Notes: generated by a model not told the origin, from the letters alone. A DNA stretch of 7,575 bases from Thioalkalivibrio sp. (GCA_003550945.1 PULL01000111.1:1-7575); one strand, 5' to 3'; shown: positions 1-6,187, counted from the first letter of the stretch. Program-made: numbers and translations.

Positions 1-767
1 AGAGTGACGAGCCAGCCGAGCAGACCGGCCTTGATCATGGCCCCCGCGAGCGCCGCCGCCACCGGTACCGGGGCGGCGGCGTAGGCGAGCGGCAGGCTGA
101 AGTGCAGCAGCGGAAGCCCCGCCTTCACGCCGAAGCCCAGCCAGAGGCTGGCGATGATCAGGTCGCGCTCAGGCGCTGCGGCGATCGCGGCGGGGAGGTC
201 CGCGAGCAGCGGCAGCAGGGGCGCATCGGTCGCGCGCGCGGCGAGGATCAGGCCGATCAGGATCAATGCCTCGCCCAGCACCGCCAGCACCAGGTACACG
301 CGACCCGCGCGCAGCGCGGCGTGGCTGGCGTCGTGCACGATCAGCCCGTAGGCCGCGAAGGTCATCAGCGCGAAGCTCGTGTAGAACAGCGCGACGTCCA
401 GCGCAAGGATCAGGCCGATGTTGCCCGCCAGCGTGAACAGCCAGAACACACAGAAGCGTTCGCAGTGATCGTCCTCGCTCAGGTGTCCGCGGCCGTGGAT
501 GCCGGCCGCGAACCAGATCAGCGCGGTGAAGAACAGGAAGACCTGCGTGGTCGGCGTCATCCCGATCTGGGCGCCGAACAGCAGCCAGCTGAGTTCCACC
601 GTCTCGCCGGGTTTTCCGAACAGGGCCAGCAGCAGCGCCGGGATCGCCGCCCAGGGAGCGATCGGGCCGATGCGCGGGCGCAGCCGCGGGAAGCTCCAGA
701 GCACGCCCAGTGCGAACGGAACGCCGGGGGCAAGCAACAGCGCGACTGTGCCGACCAGCGAACTCAT
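1..767 (-). CDS. Third proton-channel subunit (MrpA/MrpD/NuoL-like), C-terminus cut by window edge
   Basis: I translated this gene by hand. It starts at ATG 767-765, overlaps the preceding stop by ATGA, and stays open for 255 full codons to the left edge. The product is a polytopic membrane protein with about seven to eight hydrophobic segments visible. The Proton_antipo_M core is recognisable from the GFGVKAGLPLLHFSLP stretch (residues 211-226, Lys215) and the following MIKAG (Lys246), which align with GLGVKAALFPLHAWLP and VVKAG of the gene before it. The family normally has a Glu in TM5 (FYELL in the neighbour); aligned through YGLIVH/YPLVVH, this position is Ala133. HAWLP is also changed to HFSLP. 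It is probably a diverged channel-like subunit of the same complex, either an ion path with altered chemistry or mainly structural. Family membership is fairly sure; assignment to MrpA, MrpD or another subclass is not possible from this fragment. Roughly half of a usual 480-500 residue subunit is missing. Confidence 0.85.
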   Translation of the reverse strand, partial: MSSLVGTVALLLAPGVPFALGVLWSFPRLRPRIGPIAPWAAIPALLLALFGKPGETVELSWLLFGAQIGMTPTTQVFLFFTALIWFAAGIHGRGHLSEDDHCERFCVFWLFTLAGNIGLILALDVALFYTSFALMTFAAYGLIVHDASHAALRAGRVYLVLAVLGEALILIGLILAARATDAPLLPLLADLPAAIAAAPERDLIIASLWLGFGVKAGLPLLHFSLPLAYAAAPVPVAAALAGAMIKAGLLGWLVT

Positions 768-2260
768 TGCAGGTACTCACGGCTGACGATCAGGTCTGCC
801 CAGTACAGCGGGCTGAACGGCATGCCCGCGAGCACGCCGGCGGCCAGGGCAAAGGCGGCGGTCGCCAGGGTCGGGATCAGCAGCGATCCCTGCGTCTCGA
901 AACGCCCGAGCACCTTGCCCTCGCACCACAGGCGATCCCGCTTGCGGAACCAGATGCGGTACAGGATTGGCAGGAAATACGCCGCGTTGAGCAGGCTGCT
1001 GATGATCAGCACGCCGAGCACCCAGTTCATCTGCGCCTCGAGCGCACCGATTCCCAGGTACCACTTGCTGATGAAGCCGGCCATCGGCGGGATGCCGATC
1101 ATGCCGAAGGCGCCGAGGGTAAAGGCCACGCTGGTCGCGGGCATGCGCTCGCCTGCGCCGTCCAGTTCGCTGATCTTGTGCACCCCCAGCGTCTCGGCGT
1201 AGTTCCCTGCGCAGAAGAACAATGTGATCTTCATCAGGCCCTGGTGCAGCAGGTGCATCAGCCCTCCGACGGCGCCGACTGGCCCGAACAGGCTGATGCC
1301 CAGCACGATGTAGGAGACCTGGCTCACCGTCGAGAATGCCAGCCGCTTCTTCAGATCGTCCTGGGCCAGTGCGCGCAAGGACCCATAGATGATGGTGATC
1401 GACGCAGCCACCGCGAGCGGTCCGAGCAGGCCCAGCGACTGTGAGAACTCGATGCCGTAGACGTCGTAGACGACGCGGGCGATGCCGAAGGCGCCGGCCT
1501 TGACCACGGCCACCGCGTGCAGCAGCGCGCTGACGGGCGCCGGCGCAACCATTGCCATCGGCAGCCAGGCATGCAGAGGGAACAGCGCGGCCTTCACGCC
1601 GAGCCCGATCACCATCATCAGGAAGATGATGATCAGCATGGGGTGCAGCGATGGATCGAGCACTGCCAGACTGCCGCCCGGAACGAACTCGGTGTCGCCG
1701 ATCAGCACGTGCAGCGCCACCACGCCGAACAGCAGCAGCGCGCCGCCGCCCAGCGTGAAGTACAGGTACACCTGCCCGGCGCGCAGCGATTCCCGCGTTC
1801 CGCGGTGCACCACCAGTGGGTAGGTCGACAGCGTCAGCAGTTCGTAGAACAGCAGGAAGGTGAAGAGGTTGCCCGCCAGCGCGATCCCGACGGTACTGGC
1901 CACGCAGAGGCTGAAGAAGCCGAAAAAGCGGCTTCGGTTCGGGGCTTTCTCCAGATAGCCGATCGCGTAGATGGTGGTGAACAGCCAGAGCAGCGAAGAC
2001 AGTCCGACGAACATGATCCCCAGCGCGTCCGCGCGCAGGATGAAGTCCACGCCCTCGATGATCGTGAAACGGAACTCGTATTCGACAGCCTGGTAAACCC
2101 CCCAGATGATCCAGCCGACCAGCAGCAGCTTCAGCACCGCCGCGGCAAGGTTGACCACGGTGCGCATTACCAGCCGCGACTCAGCGAGCAGGAAGATCAC
2201 ACCGGAGGCGACCAGCGAGGTCGCGAGTACGCCGAGCAGGATCAGACCGTTCCAGTCCAT
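764..2260 (-). CDS. Proton-conducting antiporter subunit (MrpD/MbhH-like, second of three)
   Basis: This 498-residue integral membrane protein of the Proton_antipo_M family (shared by MrpA, MrpD, NuoL, NuoM and NuoN) should form a proton or cation half-channel in the inner membrane. Visible hallmarks are the TM5 glutamate in FYELLTLSTYP (Glu140), the TM7 lysine in GLGVKAALFPLHAWLP (Lys223), His248 and Lys254 in SALLHAVAVVKAG, the DDLKKRLAFSTVSQ motif (301-313), MHLLHQGLMK (335-344) with Lys344, and Lys399 in PPMAGFISKW. All charged residues expected of a working channel are present. The length fits an MrpD-type subunit and is far short of a full MrpA (about 800 residues), since it lacks the MrpA C-terminal domain. 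The start is ATG 2260-2258, overlapping the preceding stop by one base (TGATG); the stop overlaps the next start by ATGA. It may stand in for the N-terminal channel of MrpA in this split arrangement, but sequence alone does not decide between MrpA-like and MrpD-like roles. Confidence 0.93.
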   Translation of the reverse strand: MDWNGLILLGVLATSLVASGVIFLLAESRLVMRTVVNLAAAVLKLLLVGWIIWGVYQAVEYEFRFTIIEGVDFILRADALGIMFVGLSSLLWLFTTIYAIGYLEKAPNRSRFFGFFSLCVASTVGIALAGNLFTFLLFYELLTLSTYPLVVHRGTRESLRAGQVYLYFTLGGGALLLFGVVALHVLIGDTEFVPGGSLAVLDPSLHPMLIIIFLMMVIGLGVKAALFPLHAWLPMAMVAPAPVSALLHAVAVVKAGAFGIARVVYDVYGIEFSQSLGLLGPLAVAASITIIYGSLRALAQDDLKKRLAFSTVSQVSYIVLGISLFGPVGAVGGLMHLLHQGLMKITLFFCAGNYAETLGVHKISELDGAGERMPATSVAFTLGAFGMIGIPPMAGFISKWYLGIGALEAQMNWVLGVLIISSLLNAAYFLPILYRIWFRKRDRLWCEGKVLGRFETQGSLLIPTLATAAFALAAGVLAGMPFSPLYWADLIVSREYLQ

Positions 2261-3720
2261 CAGCCCATCCCCAGCATGCTGCCCATGCGCAGCCAGTGCA
2301 GCGGCAGGTGGGCGAAAAGGCCGATCACGATCGCGCTGGCGGCGAGGACCAGCGCGACCACGTCGAGCGTTAGCGGCGGCGTGACCGAGCGGTCGATCTG
2401 CGGCCCCTCACGGAAGGACATTCGGAACACCTTGAATATGTAGGCCGCGCTGAGCAGGCCGCCGAGGAACAGCACGATCAGCCACCACCACTGGCCGCTG
2501 AGGATCGCGCTGTGCAGCAGCAGCCACTTGGCGGTGAAGCCGCCGCTCGGCGGCAGCCCCATCAGGCTGACCCCGGCCAGCCCGAAGCTGAACAGGGACA
2601 TCGGCCGGAACCGGCTGATCCCGACGAGGTGGCTGATCTGCGGGCTGCCGACGGCCAGGATCAGGTTGCCGGCGCTGAGAAACAGTGCGGCCTTTGCCAG
2701 CGCATGCGCGACCAGCATCATCAGCGTGCCGTCCCAGGCCAACCGCGCGGCCTCGGGGCTGGTGTTCGTGACCAGCGGGAAGAACAGGAACAGGTAGCCG
2801 ATCTGGGCCACGGTGGAATAGGCGACCAGCTGCTTCAGGTGATGCTGGCGCCACGCCATCCAGCCGCCGAAGAACACAGCGCCCGCGCCAAGCACGCCCA
2901 GCAGTTGGGCGGTGAGCTCCGGCGTGACCTCGGGGCCAAGCACCAGCCACAGGCGCATCAAGATGTAGAACGAGCCCTTGATCACCAGCGCCGACAGCAG
3001 GGCGCTCACGGGTGTCAGGGCGCCGCCGTGGGCGGGCGGCAGCCACGCGTGCAGCGGAAACAGCGCGGTCTTCAGCAGCAGGCCGAGGATGATCAGCGCG
3101 AGCGCGACCTGCGTGGTCGCGTTGTTCGTGGCCGCCTCCTGCAGGCCCGCCATCGACAGCGTTCCGTACGCGCCGTAAAGCAGCGCGACCCCTAGCAGGT
3201 AGGCCAGCGAGCCGAGCAAAGCCGCGAGCAGGTAGCGCATTGCGGCCGCCAGCGCCTGCGGCGTGGCGCGCAACGCGACCATGCCGACGGCAGCCAGCCC
3301 CATCACCTCGAGGCCAACATAGAGGTTGAAGATGTCCTCCGCGAGCCAGATCCCGTTCATCCCGGCCCAGAGGAACCACAGCAGCGGCCAGAAGAAGCTG
3401 CTTGCGGGCGGGTGGTCGCGCAGGTACACGCGCGCGTACAGCGCGCTAAGGCTCGCGACCAGCGTGGTCATCAGGATCATACCTACCGCGAGCCCGTCGA
3501 CCACCAGGTTGATGCCCAGCGGTGCGATCCAGTCCCCAAGGCGGTAAACCTGGGGGCCCGCCGTCGCGAGCCCGGCGAGGACATCCAGGCTGGCCGCCAC
3601 CAGCAGCGGCAGCCCGATGAAAATCAGGCGTGCCCGCCACGCCGGCGCCACGAGCAGGCTGAGGATTCCCAGTGCGAGCGGCAGCGCAAACAGCAGCGGG
3701 ACGGACCACAGGCCGATCAC
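2260..3720 (-). CDS. mrpD: Cation/proton antiporter subunit D (MrpD/MnhD-like, first of three)
   Basis: This 486-residue polytopic membrane protein (about 14 hydrophobic segments) belongs to the Proton_antipo_M family. The TM5 glutamate is Glu138 in YVGLEVMGLA, the TM7 lysine is Lys217 in LLLKTALFPLHAWLPPAHGG, the TM8 lysine is Lys248 in ALVIKGSFYILMR, and the HHLKQLVAYSTVAQIGYL motif lies at 293-310. Lys343 (ALAKAALF) and Lys398 (GGFTAKW) complete the usual charged axis. The length is typical of MrpD. In Mrp antiporters MrpD is one of the two channel subunits needed for Na+(or K+)/H+ exchange. The start is GTG 3720-3718: it gives the GTGA overlap with the mrpC stop, and a GGAGG sits 4 bases upstream. 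It directly follows the mrpC-like gene, the usual C-D order. It is only distantly similar to the next gene, so the pair looks like an old duplication and not a recent one. Confidence 0.93.
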   Translation of the reverse strand: MIGLWSVPLLFALPLALGILSLLVAPAWRARLIFIGLPLLVAASLDVLAGLATAGPQVYRLGDWIAPLGINLVVDGLAVGMILMTTLVASLSALYARVYLRDHPPASSFFWPLLWFLWAGMNGIWLAEDIFNLYVGLEVMGLAAVGMVALRATPQALAAAMRYLLAALLGSLAYLLGVALLYGAYGTLSMAGLQEAATNNATTQVALALIILGLLLKTALFPLHAWLPPAHGGALTPVSALLSALVIKGSFYILMRLWLVLGPEVTPELTAQLLGVLGAGAVFFGGWMAWRQHHLKQLVAYSTVAQIGYLFLFFPLVTNTSPEAARLAWDGTLMMLVAHALAKAALFLSAGNLILAVGSPQISHLVGISRFRPMSLFSFGLAGVSLMGLPPSGGFTAKWLLLHSAILSGQWWWLIVLFLGGLLSAAYIFKVFRMSFREGPQIDRSVTPPLTLDVVALVLAASAIVIGLFAHLPLHWLRMGSMLGMG

Positions 3721-4025
3721 GTGTCCTCCGGCAGATCGGTGCGCCCGCTGGCGCGGTACCAGCGCCGGAACACCACCAGCGCCAGCGCGGTGGAGGCCAC
3801 CGCCACCACGATTCCGGTGATCACCATCGCGTGCGGCACCGGATCAACGCCACGTCCGTCCTGGGCCAGGCCGACCAGCACCAGGAACGCGCCGCTGCCC
3901 ATGATGTTGAATGCCAGCAGGCGCCGGAGCAGGTGGCGGTGGGCAATGAACCCGAACAGACCGAGCCCGAACAGCAGCACGCCGGACCAGGCGAAGACCA
4001 TGTAGCCGCTGATCGCTCCGCTCAC
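3717..4025 (-). CDS. mrpC: Cation/proton antiporter subunit C (MrpC/MnhC, NuoK-like)
   Basis: This small membrane protein has 102 residues and three hydrophobic segments (about 8-27, 34-53 and 66-85), the NuoK/MrpC layout. The stretch DPVPHAMVITGIVVAVASTA (residues 61-80) matches the family signature around DPLPQALVLTAIVIG, and NIMGSGAFLVLVGL fills the second membrane segment. MrpC is homologous to NuoK of complex I and MbhG of membrane-bound hydrogenase, and sits between the MrpD channel and the smaller subunits. I chose GTG 4025-4023 because it overlaps the preceding TGA as GTGA, with a GGAG about 11 bases upstream, and gives the normal family length; a much longer reading frame upstream in the same frame is antisense-free but only an out-of-frame shadow of mrpB. 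The first ATG (residue 9, Met) is inside the first membrane segment and would shorten it. Confidence 0.92.
   Translation of the reverse strand: MSGAISGYMVFAWSGVLLFGLGLFGFIAHRHLLRRLLAFNIMGSGAFLVLVGLAQDGRGVDPVPHAMVITGIVVAVASTALALVVFRRWYRASGRTDLPEDT
3725..3729 (-). promoter_or_regulatory. Ribosome binding site of mrpD (3720 start)
   Basis: GGAGG on the minus strand, inside the end of mrpC, lies 4 bases before the GTG at 3720. It supports this GTG as the start although the spacing is short. Confidence 0.45.
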
Positions 4026-4723
4026 GGCTTCGGTGTCTCCTGCCTGCGCGCGTCGTCCGGGTCGTCGGCGTAGGGCGGGGTCAGCCGGAACAGGCTGATC
4101 AGTGTCAGACCGATCGAGAGGGTGAGTGTCAGTTCGATCAACAGGATCAGGGCGCCCGCGTGCTCGGCCGGGTAGGTCAGGAAGGGCACGCCCGGCAGCA
4201 TCACCAGCAGCCCGATGCCGAGGAAGGTCAGCAGCCCGAGGGCGAGCCCGGCGCGCATCAGCGTGGCATTGTCCAGCCAGGCGGTGGTCACTCCGGCGAG
4301 GCGCAGCAGCACCCCGGCCGCGGCCAGCACCGCTCCGGCCTGGAACGCCCCTCCCGGCTGGTAGGAGCCGGCCCAGAGCAGGAACCCGGCAACGACCAGG
4401 ATCAGCGGCAGCAGCCACGCCATCACCGCCCGGAGCAACGGGTTGTCCAGGCCCATCTGCTCCGGCCGGTCGGGCTGCGCCTCGCGCAGCGCCAGCGCCA
4501 CCACCACCGCCAACAGCAGCACCGCGATCTCGAGCAGGGTGTCGTAGCTGCGGAAGTTCAGCAGTACCGCAGTGATGGGATGCTCAACCCCGCTCTCGGG
4601 CATCGCCTCGGCCACGCGCTCGGGAAGGTTTTCCTCGGGCATCGGGCGTTCCAGCACGGCCCAGCCCAGCGCAATGATCACGCCCAGGCAGAGCAGGCCG
4701 GCAAAGACCGTGCGCAGGCTCAC
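4022..4723 (-). CDS. mrpB: MbhE-MrpB fusion: MrpA C-terminal segment joined to antiporter subunit B
   Basis: This 233-residue membrane protein has two parts. Residues 1-80 (a TM at 4-24, then the linker, then a TM at about 63-80) carry ITAVLLNFRSYDTLLEI around residues 50-66, the counterpart of the VILVDFRGFDTLGEI motif at the C terminus of MrpA and in MbhE. Residues about 93-215 are an MnhB (MrpB) domain: a first TM at 98-118, the signature GSYQPGGAFQAG at 119-130 (GHNAPGGGFxGG in classical MrpB), and TMs near 127-143, 157-177 and 188-212 with a membrane Glu197. MrpB is an essential structural subunit next to the MrpA C-terminal bundle, so the fusion joins partners that touch in the assembled complex. 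The tail is short and charged. The GTG start 4723-4721 overlaps the preceding stop as GTGA; no strong Shine-Dalgarno is visible, which suggests translation by coupling. The domain assignment rests on motifs; the exact fusion border is an estimate. Confidence 0.9.
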   Translation of the reverse strand: MSLRTVFAGLLCLGVIIALGWAVLERPMPEENLPERVAEAMPESGVEHPITAVLLNFRSYDTLLEIAVLLLAVVVALALREAQPDRPEQMGLDNPLLRAVMAWLLPLILVVAGFLLWAGSYQPGGAFQAGAVLAAAGVLLRLAGVTTAWLDNATLMRAGLALGLLTFLGIGLLVMLPGVPFLTYPAEHAGALILLIELTLTLSIGLTLISLFRLTPPYADDPDDARRQETPKP

Positions 4724-4989
4724 GTCTGATCGTCCGGGTTGTCCACGCGGCTTCCGAAGGGTCGCCGCAGATAGCCCAGCGTGTCGAGCAACAGCACGCC
4801 GGTCAGGCCGGCACCGATCGCTGCCTCGGCCAGCGCGATGTCGGGGGCCTGCAGGCGCACCCAGGCCACGGCCATCAGCAGCCCGAACACGATGAACATG
4901 ATCACCGCGCGAAACATGTCGCGGGCGATCAGCGCCAGCCCCGCGGTTACGCAGAGCGTGAAGCCCAGCAGCAGGTCAAGCCATGGCAT
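4720..4989 (-). CDS. MbhD-like subunit (DUF4040), a detached piece of MrpA
   Basis: This 89-residue protein has three hydrophobic segments and the signature LQAPDIALAEAAIGAGL at residues 46-62, matching the APDVALTEAxxGAGL motif of MbhD/DUF4040 proteins and the equivalent segment in the C-terminal third of MrpA. Asp50 and Glu55 are the polar residues inside this membrane region and are candidates for the ion path. In archaeal Mbh complexes MbhD and MbhE together replace the MrpA C-terminal bundle; here the MbhE equivalent is fused to MrpB in the next gene. The start ATG 4989-4987 follows a GGGGGA about 9 bases upstream and shares one base with the mrpG stop (TGATG). The C terminus is soluble and polar. 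It is often annotated as a hypothetical protein, DUF4040 protein or MnhB-related protein. Confidence 0.9.
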   Translation of the reverse strand: MPWLDLLLGFTLCVTAGLALIARDMFRAVIMFIVFGLLMAVAWVRLQAPDIALAEAAIGAGLTGVLLLDTLGYLRRPFGSRVDNPDDQT

Positions 4990-5306
4990 CAGCCGTTCCC
5001 CCAGTTGCGGGCCTTCCAGGGGCGCAGGCCCCGGCGGCGCGCGGCCCGGGCCACGAGGTATCCGGCGGTCGCGCTGGCGAGCAGCGCCAGCCCCCAGACC
5101 AGCAGGAGCTTCAGCGCCACCGGGATGGAGTCGGCACCCAGCAGCAGGCCGAACACGATCAGGCCGAGGCCGAGGTTGTCGGCCTTGGTCAGCGCGTGGA
5201 TGCGGGTGTAGACGTCCGGAAAGCGCAGGATGCCGAGCGTGCCGACGAAGAAGAAGCCGACGCCCGCCAGCAGCAGCAGCGCCTGGAGCAGGTCGATCAG
5301 GATCAT
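4989..5306 (-). CDS. mrpG: Cation/proton antiporter subunit G (MrpG/MnhG)
   Basis: This 105-residue protein has three membrane segments (about 5-26, 45-62 and 65-87) and the PhaG/MnhG signature VGTLGILRFPDVYTRIHALT starting at residue 21, followed by KADNLG. MrpG is a small structural subunit that packs with MrpE and MrpF and is required for assembly or activity of the antiporter. The C terminus is strongly basic (ARAARRRGLRPWKAR), which fits a cytoplasmic tail by the positive-inside rule. The ATG start 5306-5304 overlaps the mrpF stop as ATGA and gives standard family length. The upstream AGGAGG (10 bases before the ATG) lies in a 12-base palindrome. The order E-F-G is the classical one for Mrp operons. 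Confidence 0.95.
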   Translation of the reverse strand: MILIDLLQALLLLAGVGFFFVGTLGILRFPDVYTRIHALTKADNLGLGLIVFGLLLGADSIPVALKLLLVWGLALLASATAGYLVARAARRRGLRPWKARNWGNG

Positions 5307-5593
5307 GTTGGAGGATCCTCCTCGGTCCCGTCTTCCGGTTCCCGGCGCCAGACCCGCGCAACGAAGGCCAGCACCGCCATCACTGCCAGTAGCGCGAGCA
5401 CCAGCGCGACATCCCTGAGCGCGGGCATCTGCTGCAGTTCGGCTAGGACCAACAGCAGGCCCACACCGGTGGTGCCGAAAAGCTGGGCCGCGAGCATGCG
5501 GTCGGCGATGGTCGGGCCCCGCCAGATGCGGATCAGTCCCAGCGCGAGGGTCAGCAACAGCAGCAGTGCGACGGTTTCGAGCAGCCAGGTCAT
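5303..5593 (-). CDS. mrpF: Cation/proton antiporter subunit F (MrpF/MnhF)
   Basis: This 96-residue protein has three hydrophobic segments (about 3-21, 37-51 and 60-80). The MrpF signature IWRGPTIADRMLAAQLFGT follows the first segment (residues 23-41), with Gly26-Pro27-Thr28 and Asp31-Arg32 as in the family pattern RGPTxxDRVVALD. The usual second Asp of that pattern is Gln37 here. MrpF is a small membrane subunit of the Mrp complex, placed next to MrpG and the MrpA C-terminal region. The start ATG 5593-5591 overlaps the mrpE stop as ATGA; a longer reading frame upstream in this frame is an out-of-frame shadow of mrpE. The C-terminal tail is acidic (EPEDGTEEDPPT), and its codons carry the palindrome and ribosome binding site of mrpG. 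Confidence 0.94.
   Translation of the reverse strand: MTWLLETVALLLLLTLALGLIRIWRGPTIADRMLAAQLFGTTGVGLLLVLAELQQMPALRDVALVLALLAVMAVLAFVARVWRREPEDGTEEDPPT
5310..5322 (-). promoter_or_regulatory. mrpG ribosome binding site inside a 12-base palindrome
   Basis: On the minus strand AGGAGG (5322-5317) is the Shine-Dalgarno sequence of mrpG, 10 bases before its ATG. It overlaps the perfect palindrome GGAGGATCCTCC (5321-5310), whose second half CTCC can pair with the GGAG part of the ribosome binding site in the mRNA. The stem would be short (4 bp with a GATC loop). The same bases encode the last residues of MrpF. Confidence 0.45.
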
Positions 5594-6123
5594 GACGAGC
5601 GGACCTGTCCGGTCGGGCGCATTTCGACCCGGAAAAGCCGCGCAAGCTGCGTCTCCGTCTCGCGCACGCTGCCCGCCACGTCGAGCCGGGAATCGAGGCA
5701 ATGCACTTCGAGGATGCGGTCCTGGTGCAGCCGTACGCTCAGCGTTCCCGGCAGCAGGCTGATGGTCAGCATCAGCCACCAGGTGGGAGCGCCGGGTGGC
5801 AGCGCCAGCGGCAGGCGCAGGATTTCCGGTTGCAGCGGCAGCCCCGGGCTCAGGGTGCGCCTCGCGACGTCCCAGCCGGCCAGCAGGGACTGCCACAGGA
5901 AGAAGCCGGCAAAGTGCGGGATGCGCTGCGGGCGCAGCAGGAAACGGCCCGGCGGCGTAAGCCACAGGCTCACCGACGCGGCGACGATCGCCAGCGGGAG
6001 ACCGAACCACCAGTCACTGTTGCTGCCGCTCAGGATCCACCAGGCAGCGAGCAGGATTCCGAGCCGCAGGAAGTAGGTGCTGACCCAGGACAAGCGGCCC
6101 GCTGCATGCCTTTGCTCTGTCAT
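5590..6123 (-). CDS. mrpE: Cation/proton antiporter subunit E (MrpE/MnhE), first gene of operon
   Basis: This 177-residue protein has N-terminal membrane segments at about 15-32 and 37-55 and a third near 70-83, followed by a soluble C-terminal domain. The MnhE family pattern is clear: DVARRTLSPGLPLQPEILRL (residues 85-104) and SLLPGTLSVRLHQDRILEVH (122-141), the counterpart of SLTPGTLTVDVDGDxLxVH. MrpE is a structural and assembly subunit of the Mrp antiporter. I chose ATG 6123-6121 because it has a GGAG at 6131-6128, gives the usual MnhE length, and the protein begins a few residues before the first membrane segment. The same frame is open up to 6321, but the extra 66 residues lie antisense to the start of hemY and do not look like a conserved N terminus. 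It is the first gene after the divergent intergenic region. Confidence 0.93.
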   Translation of the reverse strand: MTEQRHAAGRLSWVSTYFLRLGILLAAWWILSGSNSDWWFGLPLAIVAASVSLWLTPPGRFLLRPQRIPHFAGFFLWQSLLAGWDVARRTLSPGLPLQPEILRLPLALPPGAPTWWLMLTISLLPGTLSVRLHQDRILEVHCLDSRLDVAGSVRETETQLARLFRVEMRPTGQVRSS

Positions 6124-6127
6124 CGCG

Positions 6128-6131
6128 CTCC
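6128..6131 (-). promoter_or_regulatory. Ribosome binding site of mrpE
   Basis: GGAG on the minus strand lies 4 bases before the ATG at 6123. The spacing is short, but this is the only purine-rich match before the start and it supports the 177-residue form of MrpE over the longer open frame. Confidence 0.5.
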
Positions 6132-6151
6132 ATCGTGCATGGACGCGCCGT

Positions 6152-6157
6152 ATTATC
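6152..6157 (-). promoter_or_regulatory. Possible -10 box for the mrp operon
   Basis: GATAAT on the minus strand matches the sigma-70 -10 consensus at five of six bases. It would start transcription only about 20 bases before the mrpE start codon. No good -35 box lies 16-18 bases upstream; TTGCCG is 26 bases away. A second -10-like TATGAT lies at 6216-6211, also without a clear partner. Weak call. Confidence 0.2.
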
Positions 6158-6172
6158 CAACAGTTTCGGGAC

Positions 6173-6187
6173 GCCGGCCTAGCCGGC
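6173..6187. repeat. Inverted repeat GCCGGC-CTA-GCCGGC
   Basis: Two copies of the self-complementary hexamer GCCGGC are separated by CTA, giving 6-bp arms with a 3-base loop. It lies in the middle of the divergent intergenic region, about 50 bases before mrpE and 106 before hemY, and just upstream of the GATAAT box on the minus strand. It could be an operator or a stem in a leader. In GC-rich DNA such a repeat can also arise by chance. Confidence 0.35.

Noticed and set aside
169..780. Minus-strand open frame of 203 codons over the third channel subunit
   Set aside because: It is in a different frame from the true gene and has Arg/Gly/Pro-rich content without motifs. The frame starting at ATG 767 shows the Proton_antipo_M signature.
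102..1202. Long plus-strand open frame (366 codons) opposite two antiporter genes
   Set aside because: It is rich in Arg, Gln, Ala and Glu with no membrane or domain pattern, typical of the antisense shadow of GC-rich membrane-protein genes. The minus strand carries clear family motifs.
1517..2443. Plus-strand open frame of 308 codons, and a similar one at 2512-3195
   Set aside because: Both are Gln/Arg/His-rich shadows opposite intact mrpD-type genes and have no recognisable family features.
1..3720. Reading the three channel subunits as NuoL, NuoM and NuoN of respiratory complex I
   Set aside because: The neighbours are MrpE, F, G, B and C, and no peripheral-arm or NuoH-like gene is in the window. 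The Mrp/Mbh assignment fits better, although a redox partner beyond the left edge is not excluded.
4026..4418. N-terminal extension of the mrpC frame up to 4418
   Set aside because: The extra part is Arg/Pro/Gly-rich and lies out of frame inside mrpB; the GTG at 4025 gives the family length and the GTGA overlap.
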